From NCBI GenBank assembly GCA_964582785.1, contig CAZOTT010000147.1:1-5959 (forward strand): DNA of 5,959 bases, in the 5' to 3' direction. The notes below the pieces were generated by a model, which saw only the letters and a list, made by a program, of their open reading frames with translations, did no database searches and was not told where the DNA came from. Shown here in pieces: positions 1 to 5,599 of this stretch; position 1 is the stretch's first letter; the number at the start of each line of letters is the position of its first letter. Position numbers and translations under genes: made by a program. This stretch comes from JAMOQA01 sp964582785 (GTDB lineage Bacteria > Acidobacteriota > Polarisedimenticolia > J045).

Positions 1-783
1 GAGGCCGTGGCGGCCGCGGTCCGCGGGGTGGACGCGGTCTTCCACGTGGGGGCCCAGACCAGCCACGTGGACTCGATGGAGGACCCCTTCACCGACCTGG
101 ACATGAACGCCCGGGGAACCCTGGTCCTCCTCGAGGCCCTGCGCCGGGAGGCCCCGGCGGCCCGGCTGCTCTACCTCGGGACCCGGGCCCAGTACGGGCT
201 CACGGGAAACGACCGTCCGTCCGAGGACGGGCCGTTCCGGCCGGTGGACGTCTACGGGGCGACCAAGCACGCGGGGGAGATGCTCTGCCTCGTCTACCAC
301 CGGGCCCACGGCCTCGACGTGCGTTCCCTGCGCGCCACGAACACCTACGGGCCCCGGCACCAGGTGCGCCACGGGAAGTACGGGATCCTGAACTGGTTCG
401 TCCGCCTCGCCCTCGAGGACCGGGAACTGCCCGTCTTCGGCGACGGAAGCCAGCTCCGGGACTTCCTCTACGTCGACGACCTGGTGGCGGCCATGCTCCT
501 GCTGGCCGACGCCCCGGGGATGGCCGGACGGGCCCTCGGCGCCGGCTCCGGGACCGGGATCCCCTTCCGCCGGATGGCCGAGGCGATCGTCCGCCGGGCC
601 GGTTCCGGCCGGGTGGTCACCCGCCCCTGGCCGGAAGACCGCCGGCGGATCGAAACGGGGGACTTCGTCCTCGATCCCGGCCCCCTGCGGGAGGCCACCG
701 GCTGGGAACCGCGGGTCCCGTTCGAGGAGGGGCTGGACCGGACCATCGCCTGGTACCGGGCCTGCCGGGAACATTACTTCTGA
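1..783 (+). CDS. NAD-dependent sugar-nucleotide epimerase/dehydratase (extended SDR), 5' partial
   Basis: The reading frame is open from base 1, so the true start and the N-terminal glycine-rich NAD(P)-binding motif lie upstream of the window; the GTG at base 7 is internal. What remains is 260 codons of an extended short-chain dehydrogenase/reductase of the GalE/RmlB type. It shows HVGAQTSHVDSMEDP near the beginning, the catalytic YxxxK as VYGATKHAGE (Tyr codon at 253, Lys codon at 265), a Thr in LGTRAQYG (codon at 181) where the family has its catalytic Ser/Thr, then NTYGPRH, and the substrate-side block GDGSQLRDFLYVDDL. These enzymes oxidise a nucleotide-activated sugar at C4 with bound NAD and then epimerise, dehydrate or decarboxylate it in the cytoplasm, usually for surface polysaccharide synthesis. 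The fold and family are clear, but the exact substrate (UDP-glucose, dTDP-glucose or other) cannot be read from this part. The gene converges on ruvB, and no partner gene is visible. Confidence 0.9.
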   Translation, partial: EAVAAAVRGVDAVFHVGAQTSHVDSMEDPFTDLDMNARGTLVLLEALRREAPAARLLYLGTRAQYGLTGNDRPSEDGPFRPVDVYGATKHAGEMLCLVYHRAHGLDVRSLRATNTYGPRHQVRHGKYGILNWFVRLALEDRELPVFGDGSQLRDFLYVDDLVAAMLLLADAPGMAGRALGAGSGTGIPFRRMAEAIVRRAGSGRVVTRPWPEDRRRIETGDFVLDPGPLREATGWEPRVPFEEGLDRTIAWYRACREHYF

Positions 784-801
784 CGGCGAAGGGGCGCGCC
801 C

Positions 802-1827
802 TCAGCGGAAGAGTTCGCCCGGGTCACCCGTCACGCCGAGGTGGGCCCGGGCGCGGGCGGTCGCACACCTCCCCCGGGGGGTCCGCTCCAGGAAGCCGAT
901 CTGGATCAGGAACGGCTCGGCGACGTCCTCCACCGTGTCCGGTTCTTCGCCGAGGGCGGCCGCGATCGTGTTCAGGCCGACCGGACCGCCCCCGTGATCC
1001 TCGAGGATGACCCGCAGCAGGCGGCGGTCGAGGTGGTCGAGCCCCAGCGAATCGACGCCGAGGCGGGCCAGGGCGGCCCGTGCCAGGTCCAGGTCGATCC
1101 CCCCGTCCCCCTCCACCAGGGCGAAGTCGCGAATCCGCCGCAGCAGCCGGAGGGCGACCCGGGGTGTTCCCCGGGACCGGGAAGCGATCTCCCGGGCCGC
1201 TTCCGGCTCCAGCGGCAGGTCGAGCCGCCCGGCGGCCCGCAGCAGGATGACGGACAGTTCCTCCGGGGAGTAGAAGGTCAGCCGTTCCACGATCCCGAAC
1301 CTGTCCCGGAGCGGGGCCGAGAGCAGCCCGGCCCGGGTCGTCGCCCCGACGAGGGTGAACGGGGGCAGCTCGACCCGGACCGAGCGCGCCCCCGGGCCCT
1401 GGCCGATGGTCAGGTCGAGAGCGTGGTCCTCCATCGCGGGGTAGAGGATCTCCTCGACGGCCGTCCCCAAGCGGTGGATCTCGTCGACGAAGAGCACGTC
1501 GCCCGGCTCGAGATGGGTCAGGATCGCGGCAAGGTCGCCGGTCCGCTCGATGGCCGGGCCCGACGTCGCCCGGAACCGGGCCCCCATCTCGGCGGCCACG
1601 AGGTGGGCGAGGCTCGTCTTGCCCAGGCCCGGCGGACCGGCGAGGAGGACGTGGTCGAGGGGCCGGCCCCGCCGGCGCGCCGCCTCCAGGTACACGGCCA
1701 GGTTGCGGGTGACCTGTTCCTGGCCGACGAATTCCGCCAGGGTCCGGGGCCGGAGACTCGCCTCGTGTCCCAGGTCGTCGCTCACCGGCCGAGGATCGAT
1801 GAAACGCCCGGCGTCGTCCCCGTTCAT
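802..1827 (-). CDS. ruvB: Holliday junction branch migration ATPase RuvB
   Basis: RuvB is the hexameric AAA+ motor that pumps DNA through the RuvA-bound Holliday junction during recombinational repair. The 341 residues match the usual length. In order: the N-terminal block with RPRTLAEFVGQ (about 27-36); Walker A GPPGLGKTS (64-72); Walker B LFVDEIH (112-118); sensor 1 GATTRAG (161-167); the arginine finger at Arg174 in PLRDRFG; the sensor 2 region GTPRVALRLLRRIRD (220-234); and a C-terminal winged helix with GLNTIAAALGEEPDTVED and FLERTPRGR (about 284-320). All key ATPase residues are present. The ATG lies inside an ATGA overlap with the ruvA stop, and GGGGGA sits 5 bases upstream of it, so translation is probably coupled to ruvA. 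It is the last gene of the yebC-ruvC-ruvA-ruvB unit, and its stop is 18 bases from that of the convergent epimerase. Assignment is secure. Confidence 0.98.
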   Translation of the reverse strand: MNGDDAGRFIDPRPVSDDLGHEASLRPRTLAEFVGQEQVTRNLAVYLEAARRRGRPLDHVLLAGPPGLGKTSLAHLVAAEMGARFRATSGPAIERTGDLAAILTHLEPGDVLFVDEIHRLGTAVEEILYPAMEDHALDLTIGQGPGARSVRVELPPFTLVGATTRAGLLSAPLRDRFGIVERLTFYSPEELSVILLRAAGRLDLPLEPEAAREIASRSRGTPRVALRLLRRIRDFALVEGDGGIDLDLARAALARLGVDSLGLDHLDRRLLRVILEDHGGGPVGLNTIAAALGEEPDTVEDVAEPFLIQIGFLERTPRGRCATARARAHLGVTGDPGELFR

Positions 1828-2447
1828 CCACGTCCCCCGAGCCGCCGCAGGGCGGCCCGCAACAGGGCCCCGAGGTCTCCCGTCCCCGCGGCGCCGGCGG
1901 CCTCCCGGACGGCGGGCTCCGCTTCTCCCCGCTTATAGCCGAGGTTGAGGAGGGCCGCCACCGCGTCCTCCTCCGCCCGGGACATCCGCCCCGGGCTCCC
2001 CGTGCCGCCTTCCGTGCGCCCGCTCCCCGCCAGCTCCAGGAGCGCATCGCCGAGCCGGTCGCGCAGGTCGAGAACGATCCGCCGGGCCGTCTTCCTGCCG
2101 ATTCCCGGCACCTCCTCGAAGGGCGCGGCATCCTCGTCCCGGGCGGCCCGGGCGATCTCCGCCGGGGAAAGCGCGGAGAGCACCGCGAGCGCCAGCCGGG
2201 GCCCGATGCCGGTGATCCCGGTCAGGGCGACGAAGAGGCGTTTCTCCTCCCGGGTCGGGAACCCGTAGAGCTGCAGGCTGTCCGCGCGCAGGACGGTGAG
2301 TACCTCGAGGGTGACCTCCTCGCCTTCCGCGGGGAGCCGGTCGAGGGCCCCCGGGGGAACCTCGAGCTCGTACCCCACCCCGCCGGCGTCCACGACCACC
2401 CGGCCCGGCTCCCGCCGCCGGAGGATGCCGCGAAGCCAGCCGATCAC
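1824..2447 (-). CDS. ruvA: Holliday junction branch migration protein RuvA
   Basis: RuvA is the tetrameric protein that holds the four-way junction in a square-planar form and loads RuvB. I start it at the GTG at 2447: this gives the family N-terminus (V/M)IGWLRG and 207 residues, close to the 203 of E. coli, and GGGGGA lies 5 bases upstream. Domain I is an OB fold (about 1-63) with GGVGYELEVP and ending SLQLYGF. Domain II carries two helix-hairpin-helix motifs, GITGIGPRLA (77-86) and VPGIGRKTA (113-121), which grip the DNA backbone. A Gly/Ser-rich linker (about 140-155) leads to the RuvB-binding domain III with EDAVAALLNLGYKRGEA (160-176). The acidic-pin position equal to E. coli Glu55 is Ala here, while Asp56 is kept. 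The start overlaps the ruvC stop by 4 bases (GTGA) and the stop overlaps the ruvB start by 4 bases (ATGA). Identity is certain; the GTG start is very likely. Confidence 0.97.
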   Translation of the reverse strand: MIGWLRGILRRREPGRVVVDAGGVGYELEVPPGALDRLPAEGEEVTLEVLTVLRADSLQLYGFPTREEKRLFVALTGITGIGPRLALAVLSALSPAEIARAARDEDAAPFEEVPGIGRKTARRIVLDLRDRLGDALLELAGSGRTEGGTGSPGRMSRAEEDAVAALLNLGYKRGEAEPAVREAAGAAGTGDLGALLRAALRRLGGRG

Positions 2448-2956
2448 GACCTTCCCCCGGGGACCCGCCGCTCGAAGGCGGCCCGCACCGCGTGGCAGAG
2501 GGCCGCGGCCAGGGCGTCGGTGGCATCGTCGGGCACGCCGTCGAGCGGGAAACGGGCCAGGCCGGGAAAGGTCCGGGGCAGGACCCGGCGGACCTGCTCC
2601 TTGGTCGCCTTCCCGCTGCCACAGATCGTCTGCTTGATCTCCGCGGGAGTGTATTCCCGGACCTCGATCCCCCTTCTTCCGAGCACCGAGAGCAGCACTC
2701 CCCGCGCCTCCGCGAGGACCAGCGCGGACCGGACGTTCCGGTGCTGAAACAGGGATTCGACCGCCGCCACCTCGGGGTCCCGGCCGGCGAGGAAGGCCTC
2801 GGCCCGCGCCGCCAGGTCGGCGAGCGCGCGGGCCCGGCTTCTCCCGGCCGCCACCCGCCAGGCTCCCAGTTCCAGCGCCCGGATGCGCCCCTCCGCGACT
2901 TCGACCAGCGCCCACCCGGCCACCCGCGAGCCGGGATCGATGCCGAGGATCCTCAC
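2444..2956 (-). CDS. ruvC: Crossover junction endodeoxyribonuclease RuvC
   Basis: RuvC is the dimeric, metal-dependent resolvase that makes paired nicks in a Holliday junction, acting with RuvAB. From the GTG at 2956 the product is 170 residues, against 173 in E. coli, and begins VRILGIDPGS, the family's first strand. No other start codon precedes this in frame. The four carboxylates of the RNase H-like active site are visible: Asp7 (GIDPG), Glu67 (AVESLF), and Asp144 and Asp147 (PDDATDAL). The junction-binding stretch ESLFQHRN (67-74) and the block TPAEIKQTICGSGKATKEQV (103-122) are also conserved. The start is only 2 bases after the yebC stop. The nearest purine-rich ribosome site (GAGGGAG, inside the end of yebC) is rather far upstream, so reinitiation after yebC is likely. 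The stop overlaps the ruvA start by 4 bases. Confidence 0.97.
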   Translation of the reverse strand: MRILGIDPGSRVAGWALVEVAEGRIRALELGAWRVAAGRSRARALADLAARAEAFLAGRDPEVAAVESLFQHRNVRSALVLAEARGVLLSVLGRRGIEVREYTPAEIKQTICGSGKATKEQVRRVLPRTFPGLARFPLDGVPDDATDALAAALCHAVRAAFERRVPGGRS

Positions 2957-2958
2957 CG

Positions 2959-3696
2959 CTACGCGCCCGGTTCTCCCTCGATCTGGCAGTTGGCGAACAC
3001 CTTCTGGACGTCGTCCTGGTCGTCCAGCATCTCGAGCAGCCGCAGCAGCCCCTCCGCCCTGTCCGCCGCCACCGGGACCGTGTTCTGGGGAACCATCGCC
3101 AGCTCGGCGGTGCGGATCTCGAACCCCGCCGCCTCCACCGCGTCCCGCACCCCGTGGAAGGCGGACGGGTCGGTATAGATCTCGAAATGATCCCCCTCGC
3201 CGCGCAGGTCCTCGCCGCCGGCCTCGAGGACGACCTCCATCAGGGCATCCTCGTCCACCCCCTCCCGGGCCACCTCGATGTATCCCTTTCGCTCGAACAT
3301 CCAGGCGACGGAGCCGGGGGAACCCAGCTCCCCCCCGTACTTGTTGAACACGTGCCGGATCTCGGACGTGGTTCGATTCCGGTTGTCCGTCATCGCCTGG
3401 ATCAGGATCGCGACTCCACCGGGCCCGTACCCCTCGTAGACGACCTCCTCGTAGGACTCGCCCTGGAGTTCCCCCGTCCCCTTCTTGATCGCCCGGTCGA
3501 TCTTGTCGTTCGGCATGTTGACCTGCCGGGCCGCGGCGATCGCTGCCCGCAGGCGGGGATTCGCTTCCGGGTCTCCCCCGCCCTCCCGGGCGGCAACGGT
3601 GATCTCCCGGGCGACCTTGGTGAAAACCTTGGCCCGCCGGGCGTCCTGGGCGCTCTTGCGGTGCTTGATGTTGGCCCACTTGGAATGGCCGGCCAT
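2959..3696 (-). CDS. yebC: YebC/PmpR/TACO1-family protein
   Basis: This 245-residue protein has the full YebC signature: MAGHSKWANIKHRK at the N-terminus, VFTKVAREI (24-32), QVNMPNDKIDRAIKKG (58-73), YEGYGPGGVA (87-96), TDNRNRTTSEIR (103-114), and DDVQKVFAN near the C-terminus (228-236). Members are cytoplasmic. They have been described as DNA-binding transcriptional regulators (PmpR type) and, more recently, as ribosome-associated factors that relieve stalling, like mitochondrial TACO1; which role applies here cannot be told from sequence. The ATG at 3696 is chosen over upstream codons because it gives the conserved MAGHSKW start and is preceded by GGAGGAGG at 6 bases. The open frame extends 27 codons further upstream but lacks family similarity there. 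This is the first gene of the yebC-ruvC-ruvA-ruvB unit, and it begins just after the 5S terminator. Confidence 0.96.
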   Translation of the reverse strand: MAGHSKWANIKHRKSAQDARRAKVFTKVAREITVAAREGGGDPEANPRLRAAIAAARQVNMPNDKIDRAIKKGTGELQGESYEEVVYEGYGPGGVAILIQAMTDNRNRTTSEIRHVFNKYGGELGSPGSVAWMFERKGYIEVAREGVDEDALMEVVLEAGGEDLRGEGDHFEIYTDPSAFHGVRDAVEAAGFEIRTAELAMVPQNTVPVAADRAEGLLRLLEMLDDQDDVQKVFANCQIEGEPGA

Positions 3697-3702
3697 CGGG
3701 GT

Positions 3703-3710
3703 CCTCCTCC
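3703..3710 (-). promoter_or_regulatory. Strong ribosome binding site of yebC
   Basis: GGAGGAGG on the minus strand, 6 bases before the ATG at 3696. It is a near-perfect anti-Shine-Dalgarno match and fixes the start of yebC. Confidence 0.85.
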
Positions 3711-3721
3711 TTGGGGCGGCA

Positions 3722-3730
3722 ATCTTAGCA
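3722..3730 (-). promoter_or_regulatory. Candidate extended -10 promoter for yebC-ruvCAB
   Basis: The minus strand reads TGC-TAAGAT, an extended -10 (TGn followed by 4 of 6 bases of TATAAT). It is the only AT-rich patch between the 5S terminator and yebC. Transcription would start near 3715, giving a leader of about 20 bases that contains the ribosome site. No good -35 is seen at 16-18 bases upstream, which is tolerable for an extended -10. No LexA-like box was seen. This is inferred from position and sequence only. Confidence 0.4.
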
Positions 3731-3775
3731 CGGGCCGACCGGAAGCCCGCCGCCGGTGCGGACTCCCGAGGGCAC

Positions 3776-3806
3776 AAAAACGGCCCCCGCCCGAAGGCGG
3801 GGGCCG
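3776..3806 (-). terminator. Intrinsic terminator of the rRNA operon
   Basis: There is a perfect 11-base-pair GC stem (3781-3791 with 3796-3806) closed by a 4-base loop. On the minus strand it is followed by TTTTT (3780-3776). It lies 9 bases beyond the 3' end of the 5S gene, so it ends transcription of 5S and anything upstream of it, and separates the rRNA operon from yebC. There is no T-tract on the plus side, so it works in one direction. Confidence 0.92.
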
Positions 3807-3815
3807 CCCAGAAGC

Positions 3816-3933
3816 TCCCGGCGACGCCCTACTCTCCCACGCGGCTGCCCGCGCAGTACCATCGGCGCTGAGGGGCTTAACGACCGTGTTCGGGATGGGA
3901 ACGGGTGTGGCCCCCTCGCTATGGTCACCGGGA
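3816..3933 (-). rRNA. rrf: 5S ribosomal RNA, complete
   Basis: The minus strand encodes a 118-base 5S rRNA. The terminal helix I pairs its first ten bases (UCCCGGUGAC) with its last ten (GUCGCCGGGA), with one G-U pair; this sets both ends. Hallmark segments in order are CAUCCCGAACACGG (loop C region), GCGCCGAUGGUACU, and GGGAGAGUAGG near the 3' end. It is followed directly by an intrinsic terminator, as expected for the last gene of a ribosomal operon. It is on the same strand as the 23S gene but 1,666 bases from it. The sequence looks intact and functional. Confidence 0.96.
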
Positions 3934-3997
3934 AATTCCTCTCGATCTCCTTGTCAAGCCGCCCGTGGGCCGGCCGTGCAACCTGGTGTCCGGGTAC
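3934..3997 (-). other. Spacer between the beta-barrel gene and 5S
   Basis: These 64 bases hold no tRNA. They contain a short imperfect GC hairpin (about 3958-3974, one bulge), a copy of a 9-base repeat shared with the 23S 3' end (3953-3961), and an overlapping TTGACA on the minus strand (3957-3952). No terminator follows the beta-barrel gene, so its transcript should run on into 5S. Confidence 0.5.
3953..3961 (-). repeat. 9-base direct repeat, copy near 5S
   Basis: CGGCTTGAC on the minus strand, ending 19 bases before the first base of 5S. It is identical to the stretch at the 3' end of 23S (5603-5611). The two copies are in the same orientation and spaced 1,650 bases apart, bracketing the protein-coding insert. 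It may be a footprint of insertion or a relic of the original 23S terminus, but a 9-base match can also arise by chance. Confidence 0.4.
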
Positions 3998-5194
3998 CTA
4001 CAGGGAGAACCGGATGCCGGCGGTGAAGGTCCACCCGCCGTAGTCCAGGGTCCCACCGTGGAAGTAGTACTCTCCCGGGTGGGGTCCCGACCAGGTCCTG
4101 CCGTCGAGCCGCGTCACTTCCTTCTTCAGTCCGCCGGTGATGATGTACGCCGGCCGCCCGTCCGGCGGCCCGACGACCGGCTGGTCCGCATCGTAGCGCC
4201 CTTCGACCAGTGGCTTTCCGAACCGGTGCCTGCCGTCGGCCGTGATCTCGATGTTCTTCTGGGCCCAGCTGTAGCGCATTTCCACGAAGACCGCCGCCTT
4301 CGGGTTGAACTGCCACTCCGTCCCGCCCCGCAGCTCGAAGTACATCGAGTTCGGTGTGTCGATCATGGGCCGTTTCACGTCGTGGGGCTTGCCGTCCAGC
4401 TCCCGCGACGTGATGCCGAAGGCCCCGCGCTCGACGTACGACACCAGGCTCGCATCGAGCTGGTCCTGGACCTCCTGCCAGCGGCGAGAGGGATTGAAGT
4501 CGACGAGGAGGTACCCCACGTCCAGACCCACGTACGGGTTGAAGGTCTTCGTCGGGCGGAACCGTGCGTAGAGCCCCACGCTGACCGGGTACAGGGTCAG
4601 CTCTCCACCCTGAACCAGCTCCCCGTGCCACTTGGTGCCCGAAACCGCCGATGGGTCGACCGGGTTATCCGCAACCCCGGAATCCGAGAACGGGATGCAG
4701 TTCACGTTGGGAGTGGCGCTGAGCCCCCAGGCGGCCAGCGTCTCGCAGCTGAAGACCTGCCGCCCGTTGGACAGCGCCATGTTCGGATCTTCGAAGTCGA
4801 AGGAATAGGCGAGCTCGATGTTGTCGATGCTCCCGGTCGAGTACCCGACCCCCATGTCGACCACGAGCTCCGTGTTCTTCCAGGAGGCGATCCCGTAGGA
4901 AGCGCGGAACTCGAAGTACGTGTCGGTCGAAATCCTCGCCTCGTTCCCTGCCATCCATCCCGGCCGCGGGTCGTGGAGGCGGTACACGCTGTGGCCGCCG
5001 GACGAGGTGGTCTGGTCCACCACCTGGATCCGACCACCGTCACCCGGTATGGAATCCCCGGGGTCGGTGCCACCGACGTGGAACTCGAACCGCCACTTTC
5101 CCCGCACCTCCTCGGCGAACGCCGGGGAAGCGGCAGCGGCCAGAAGCAGCACTGCGACCGCCAGCACCAGGATCCGCGCACCCTGAGTCTTCAT
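3998..5194 (-). CDS. Predicted outer-membrane beta-barrel protein, family uncertain
   Basis: A 398-residue exported protein. Residues 1-27 are a classic signal peptide: MKTQGAR, a hydrophobic core, then SPAFA before EE, with likely cleavage after Ala27. The mature part alternates aromatic or hydrophobic with polar residues, as barrel strands do: KWRFEFHV (33-40), YFEFRAS (93-99), ELVVDMGVGY (109-118), ELTLYPVSVGLYARF (198-212), NPYVGLDVGYLLVDF (219-233), MYFELRGG (284-291), AAVFVEMRYSW (300-310). It ends TAGIRFSL, which fits the BAM beta-signal pattern (polar-x-G-x-x-aromatic-x-hydrophobic), so assembly in the outer membrane is likely. Cys150 and Cys166 sit in a probable extracellular loop and could form a disulfide. 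It resembles OmpW/OprG-like barrels in style but is much longer, and I do not recognise a specific family or ligand. The ATG at 5194 is preceded by GAGGGG at 6 bases; the upstream open frame lacks protein character. It lies on the rRNA strand between 23S and 5S and has lower GC than its neighbours. Confidence 0.85.
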   Translation of the reverse strand: MKTQGARILVLAVAVLLLAAAASPAFAEEVRGKWRFEFHVGGTDPGDSIPGDGGRIQVVDQTTSSGGHSVYRLHDPRPGWMAGNEARISTDTYFEFRASYGIASWKNTELVVDMGVGYSTGSIDNIELAYSFDFEDPNMALSNGRQVFSCETLAAWGLSATPNVNCIPFSDSGVADNPVDPSAVSGTKWHGELVQGGELTLYPVSVGLYARFRPTKTFNPYVGLDVGYLLVDFNPSRRWQEVQDQLDASLVSYVERGAFGITSRELDGKPHDVKRPMIDTPNSMYFELRGGTEWQFNPKAAVFVEMRYSWAQKNIEITADGRHRFGKPLVEGRYDADQPVVGPPDGRPAYIITGGLKKEVTRLDGRTWSGPHPGEYYFHGGTLDYGGWTFTAGIRFSL

Positions 5195-5200
5195 GAACGA

Positions 5201-5206
5201 CCCCTC
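5201..5206 (-). promoter_or_regulatory. Ribosome binding site of the beta-barrel gene
   Basis: GAGGGG on the minus strand, 6 bases before the ATG at 5194. It supports that start over the longer open frame, because the signal peptide begins exactly there. Confidence 0.75.
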
Positions 5207-5233
5207 AGCCTCGCTCGTTCGTGGTACGTGCGT

Positions 5234-5267
5234 GCCCGGCCCGTCCGGGCGCCCCCGTAGGCGGGGG
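5234..5267 (-). other. Two tandem GC hairpins in the leader of the beta-barrel gene
   Basis: Two 6-base-pair stems sit back to back: 5234-5239 with 5245-5250 (5-base loop), and 5252-5257 with 5262-5267 (4-base loop). Neither is followed by a T-tract on either strand, so they are not intrinsic terminators. If transcription starts near 5265 they would occupy the 5' end of the mRNA and could affect its stability. In sequence this GC-rich, short stems can be fortuitous. Confidence 0.35.
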
Positions 5268-5271
5268 ATGC

Positions 5272-5299
5272 ATCGTACTCCAACCAGCCTTGCCAGCAA
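5272..5299 (-). promoter_or_regulatory. Weak candidate promoter for the beta-barrel gene
   Basis: On the minus strand, TTGCTG (5299-5294) and TACGAT (5277-5272) are separated by 16 bases. The -10 matches 4 of 6 consensus bases and the -35 only 3 of 6. The position, about 80 bases before the ATG, suits a private promoter, but the match is poor. The gene could instead depend on read-through from the rRNA operon. Confidence 0.25.
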
Positions 5300-5504
5300 A
5301 CGGGTGCGAACCTGCCGCGCGGCATGTGCCCCGCGGACCCGCACCCCGGAGCCGGGCGGCAGCCCCCGCCGCCGGGCGACCCTCGACAATCCGGTTCCGG
5401 GCCGGCCCGCTCGCCGGGCTCCCTGCCTGCTGTTCATCCTGTGCTCCACCCGTCCTGGAGGCGTTCACGTGGAGAGCGCCGGGTGCCGGGGAAGATGCCG
5501 GGAA

Positions 5505-5523
5505 CCGGGGCCCGTGGCCCCGG
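5505..5523 (-). other. Perfect 8-base-pair GC hairpin downstream of 23S
   Basis: CCGGGGCC and GGCCCCGG pair around a 3-base loop (5513-5515), starting 76 bases past the 3' end of 23S. On the minus strand only TT and then a C-rich run follow, so it is a poor intrinsic terminator. It could be a pause, a processing site for the rRNA precursor, or a partial terminator separating 23S from the protein gene. Confidence 0.4.
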
Positions 5524-5599
5524 CCCGACGAGTTCGTACCGAGAAGAAGAATCGTGGGTCACGCGACCGGCACCGCCGAGGACTGCCTGGAAAAGAAGT

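Larger units (their letters stand above)
5195..5599. other. Region without a gene between 23S and the beta-barrel gene
   Basis: About 405 GC-rich bases downstream of 23S. Open frames here are Arg/Pro/Gly-rich, have no ribosome sites and look like shadows of base composition. I found no tRNA cloverleaf on either strand. The stretch holds a perfect 8-base-pair hairpin (5505-5523), a weak promoter candidate (5272-5299), two small tandem hairpins (5234-5267) and the ribosome site of the beta-barrel gene (5201-5206). Confidence 0.6.

Noticed and set aside
792..801. Palindrome GGGCGCGCCC between the convergent epimerase and ruvB genes
   Set aside because: It has no loop and no T-tract, so it cannot act as an intrinsic terminator. 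A 10-base GC palindrome is unremarkable at this composition.
841..1938. 365-codon open frame on the plus strand antisense to ruvB
   Set aside because: It lies opposite a certain ruvB, has low-complexity Arg/Pro/Gly-rich composition and no recognisable domain. Long antisense frames are expected at this GC content.
824..2131. 435-codon open frame on the minus strand in another frame across ruvB and ruvA
   Set aside because: The translation is Pro/Arg/Gly-rich and is a frame-shifted shadow of the two genuine genes.
3697..3777. N-terminal extension of YebC by 27 residues
   Set aside because: It would cross the likely promoter and ribosome site and end at the 5S terminator. The family always begins near MAGHSKW.
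3905..5260. 451-codon open frame on the plus strand opposite the beta-barrel gene and 5S
   Set aside because: It runs antisense through the 5S gene and the whole barrel gene, with no ribosome site and no domain. The minus-strand frame has a signal peptide, strand pattern and beta-signal, so it is the real gene.
5280..5320. T-arm-like GGTTCGCACCC on the minus strand, possible tRNA in the 23S downstream spacer
   Set aside because: The flanking bases do not form a 5-base T stem, and no acceptor or anticodon arm could be built around it.
5195..5449. N-terminal extension of the beta-barrel protein by 85 residues
   Set aside because: The extension is Arg-rich and has no protein character. The signal peptide and ribosome site both place the start at 5194.
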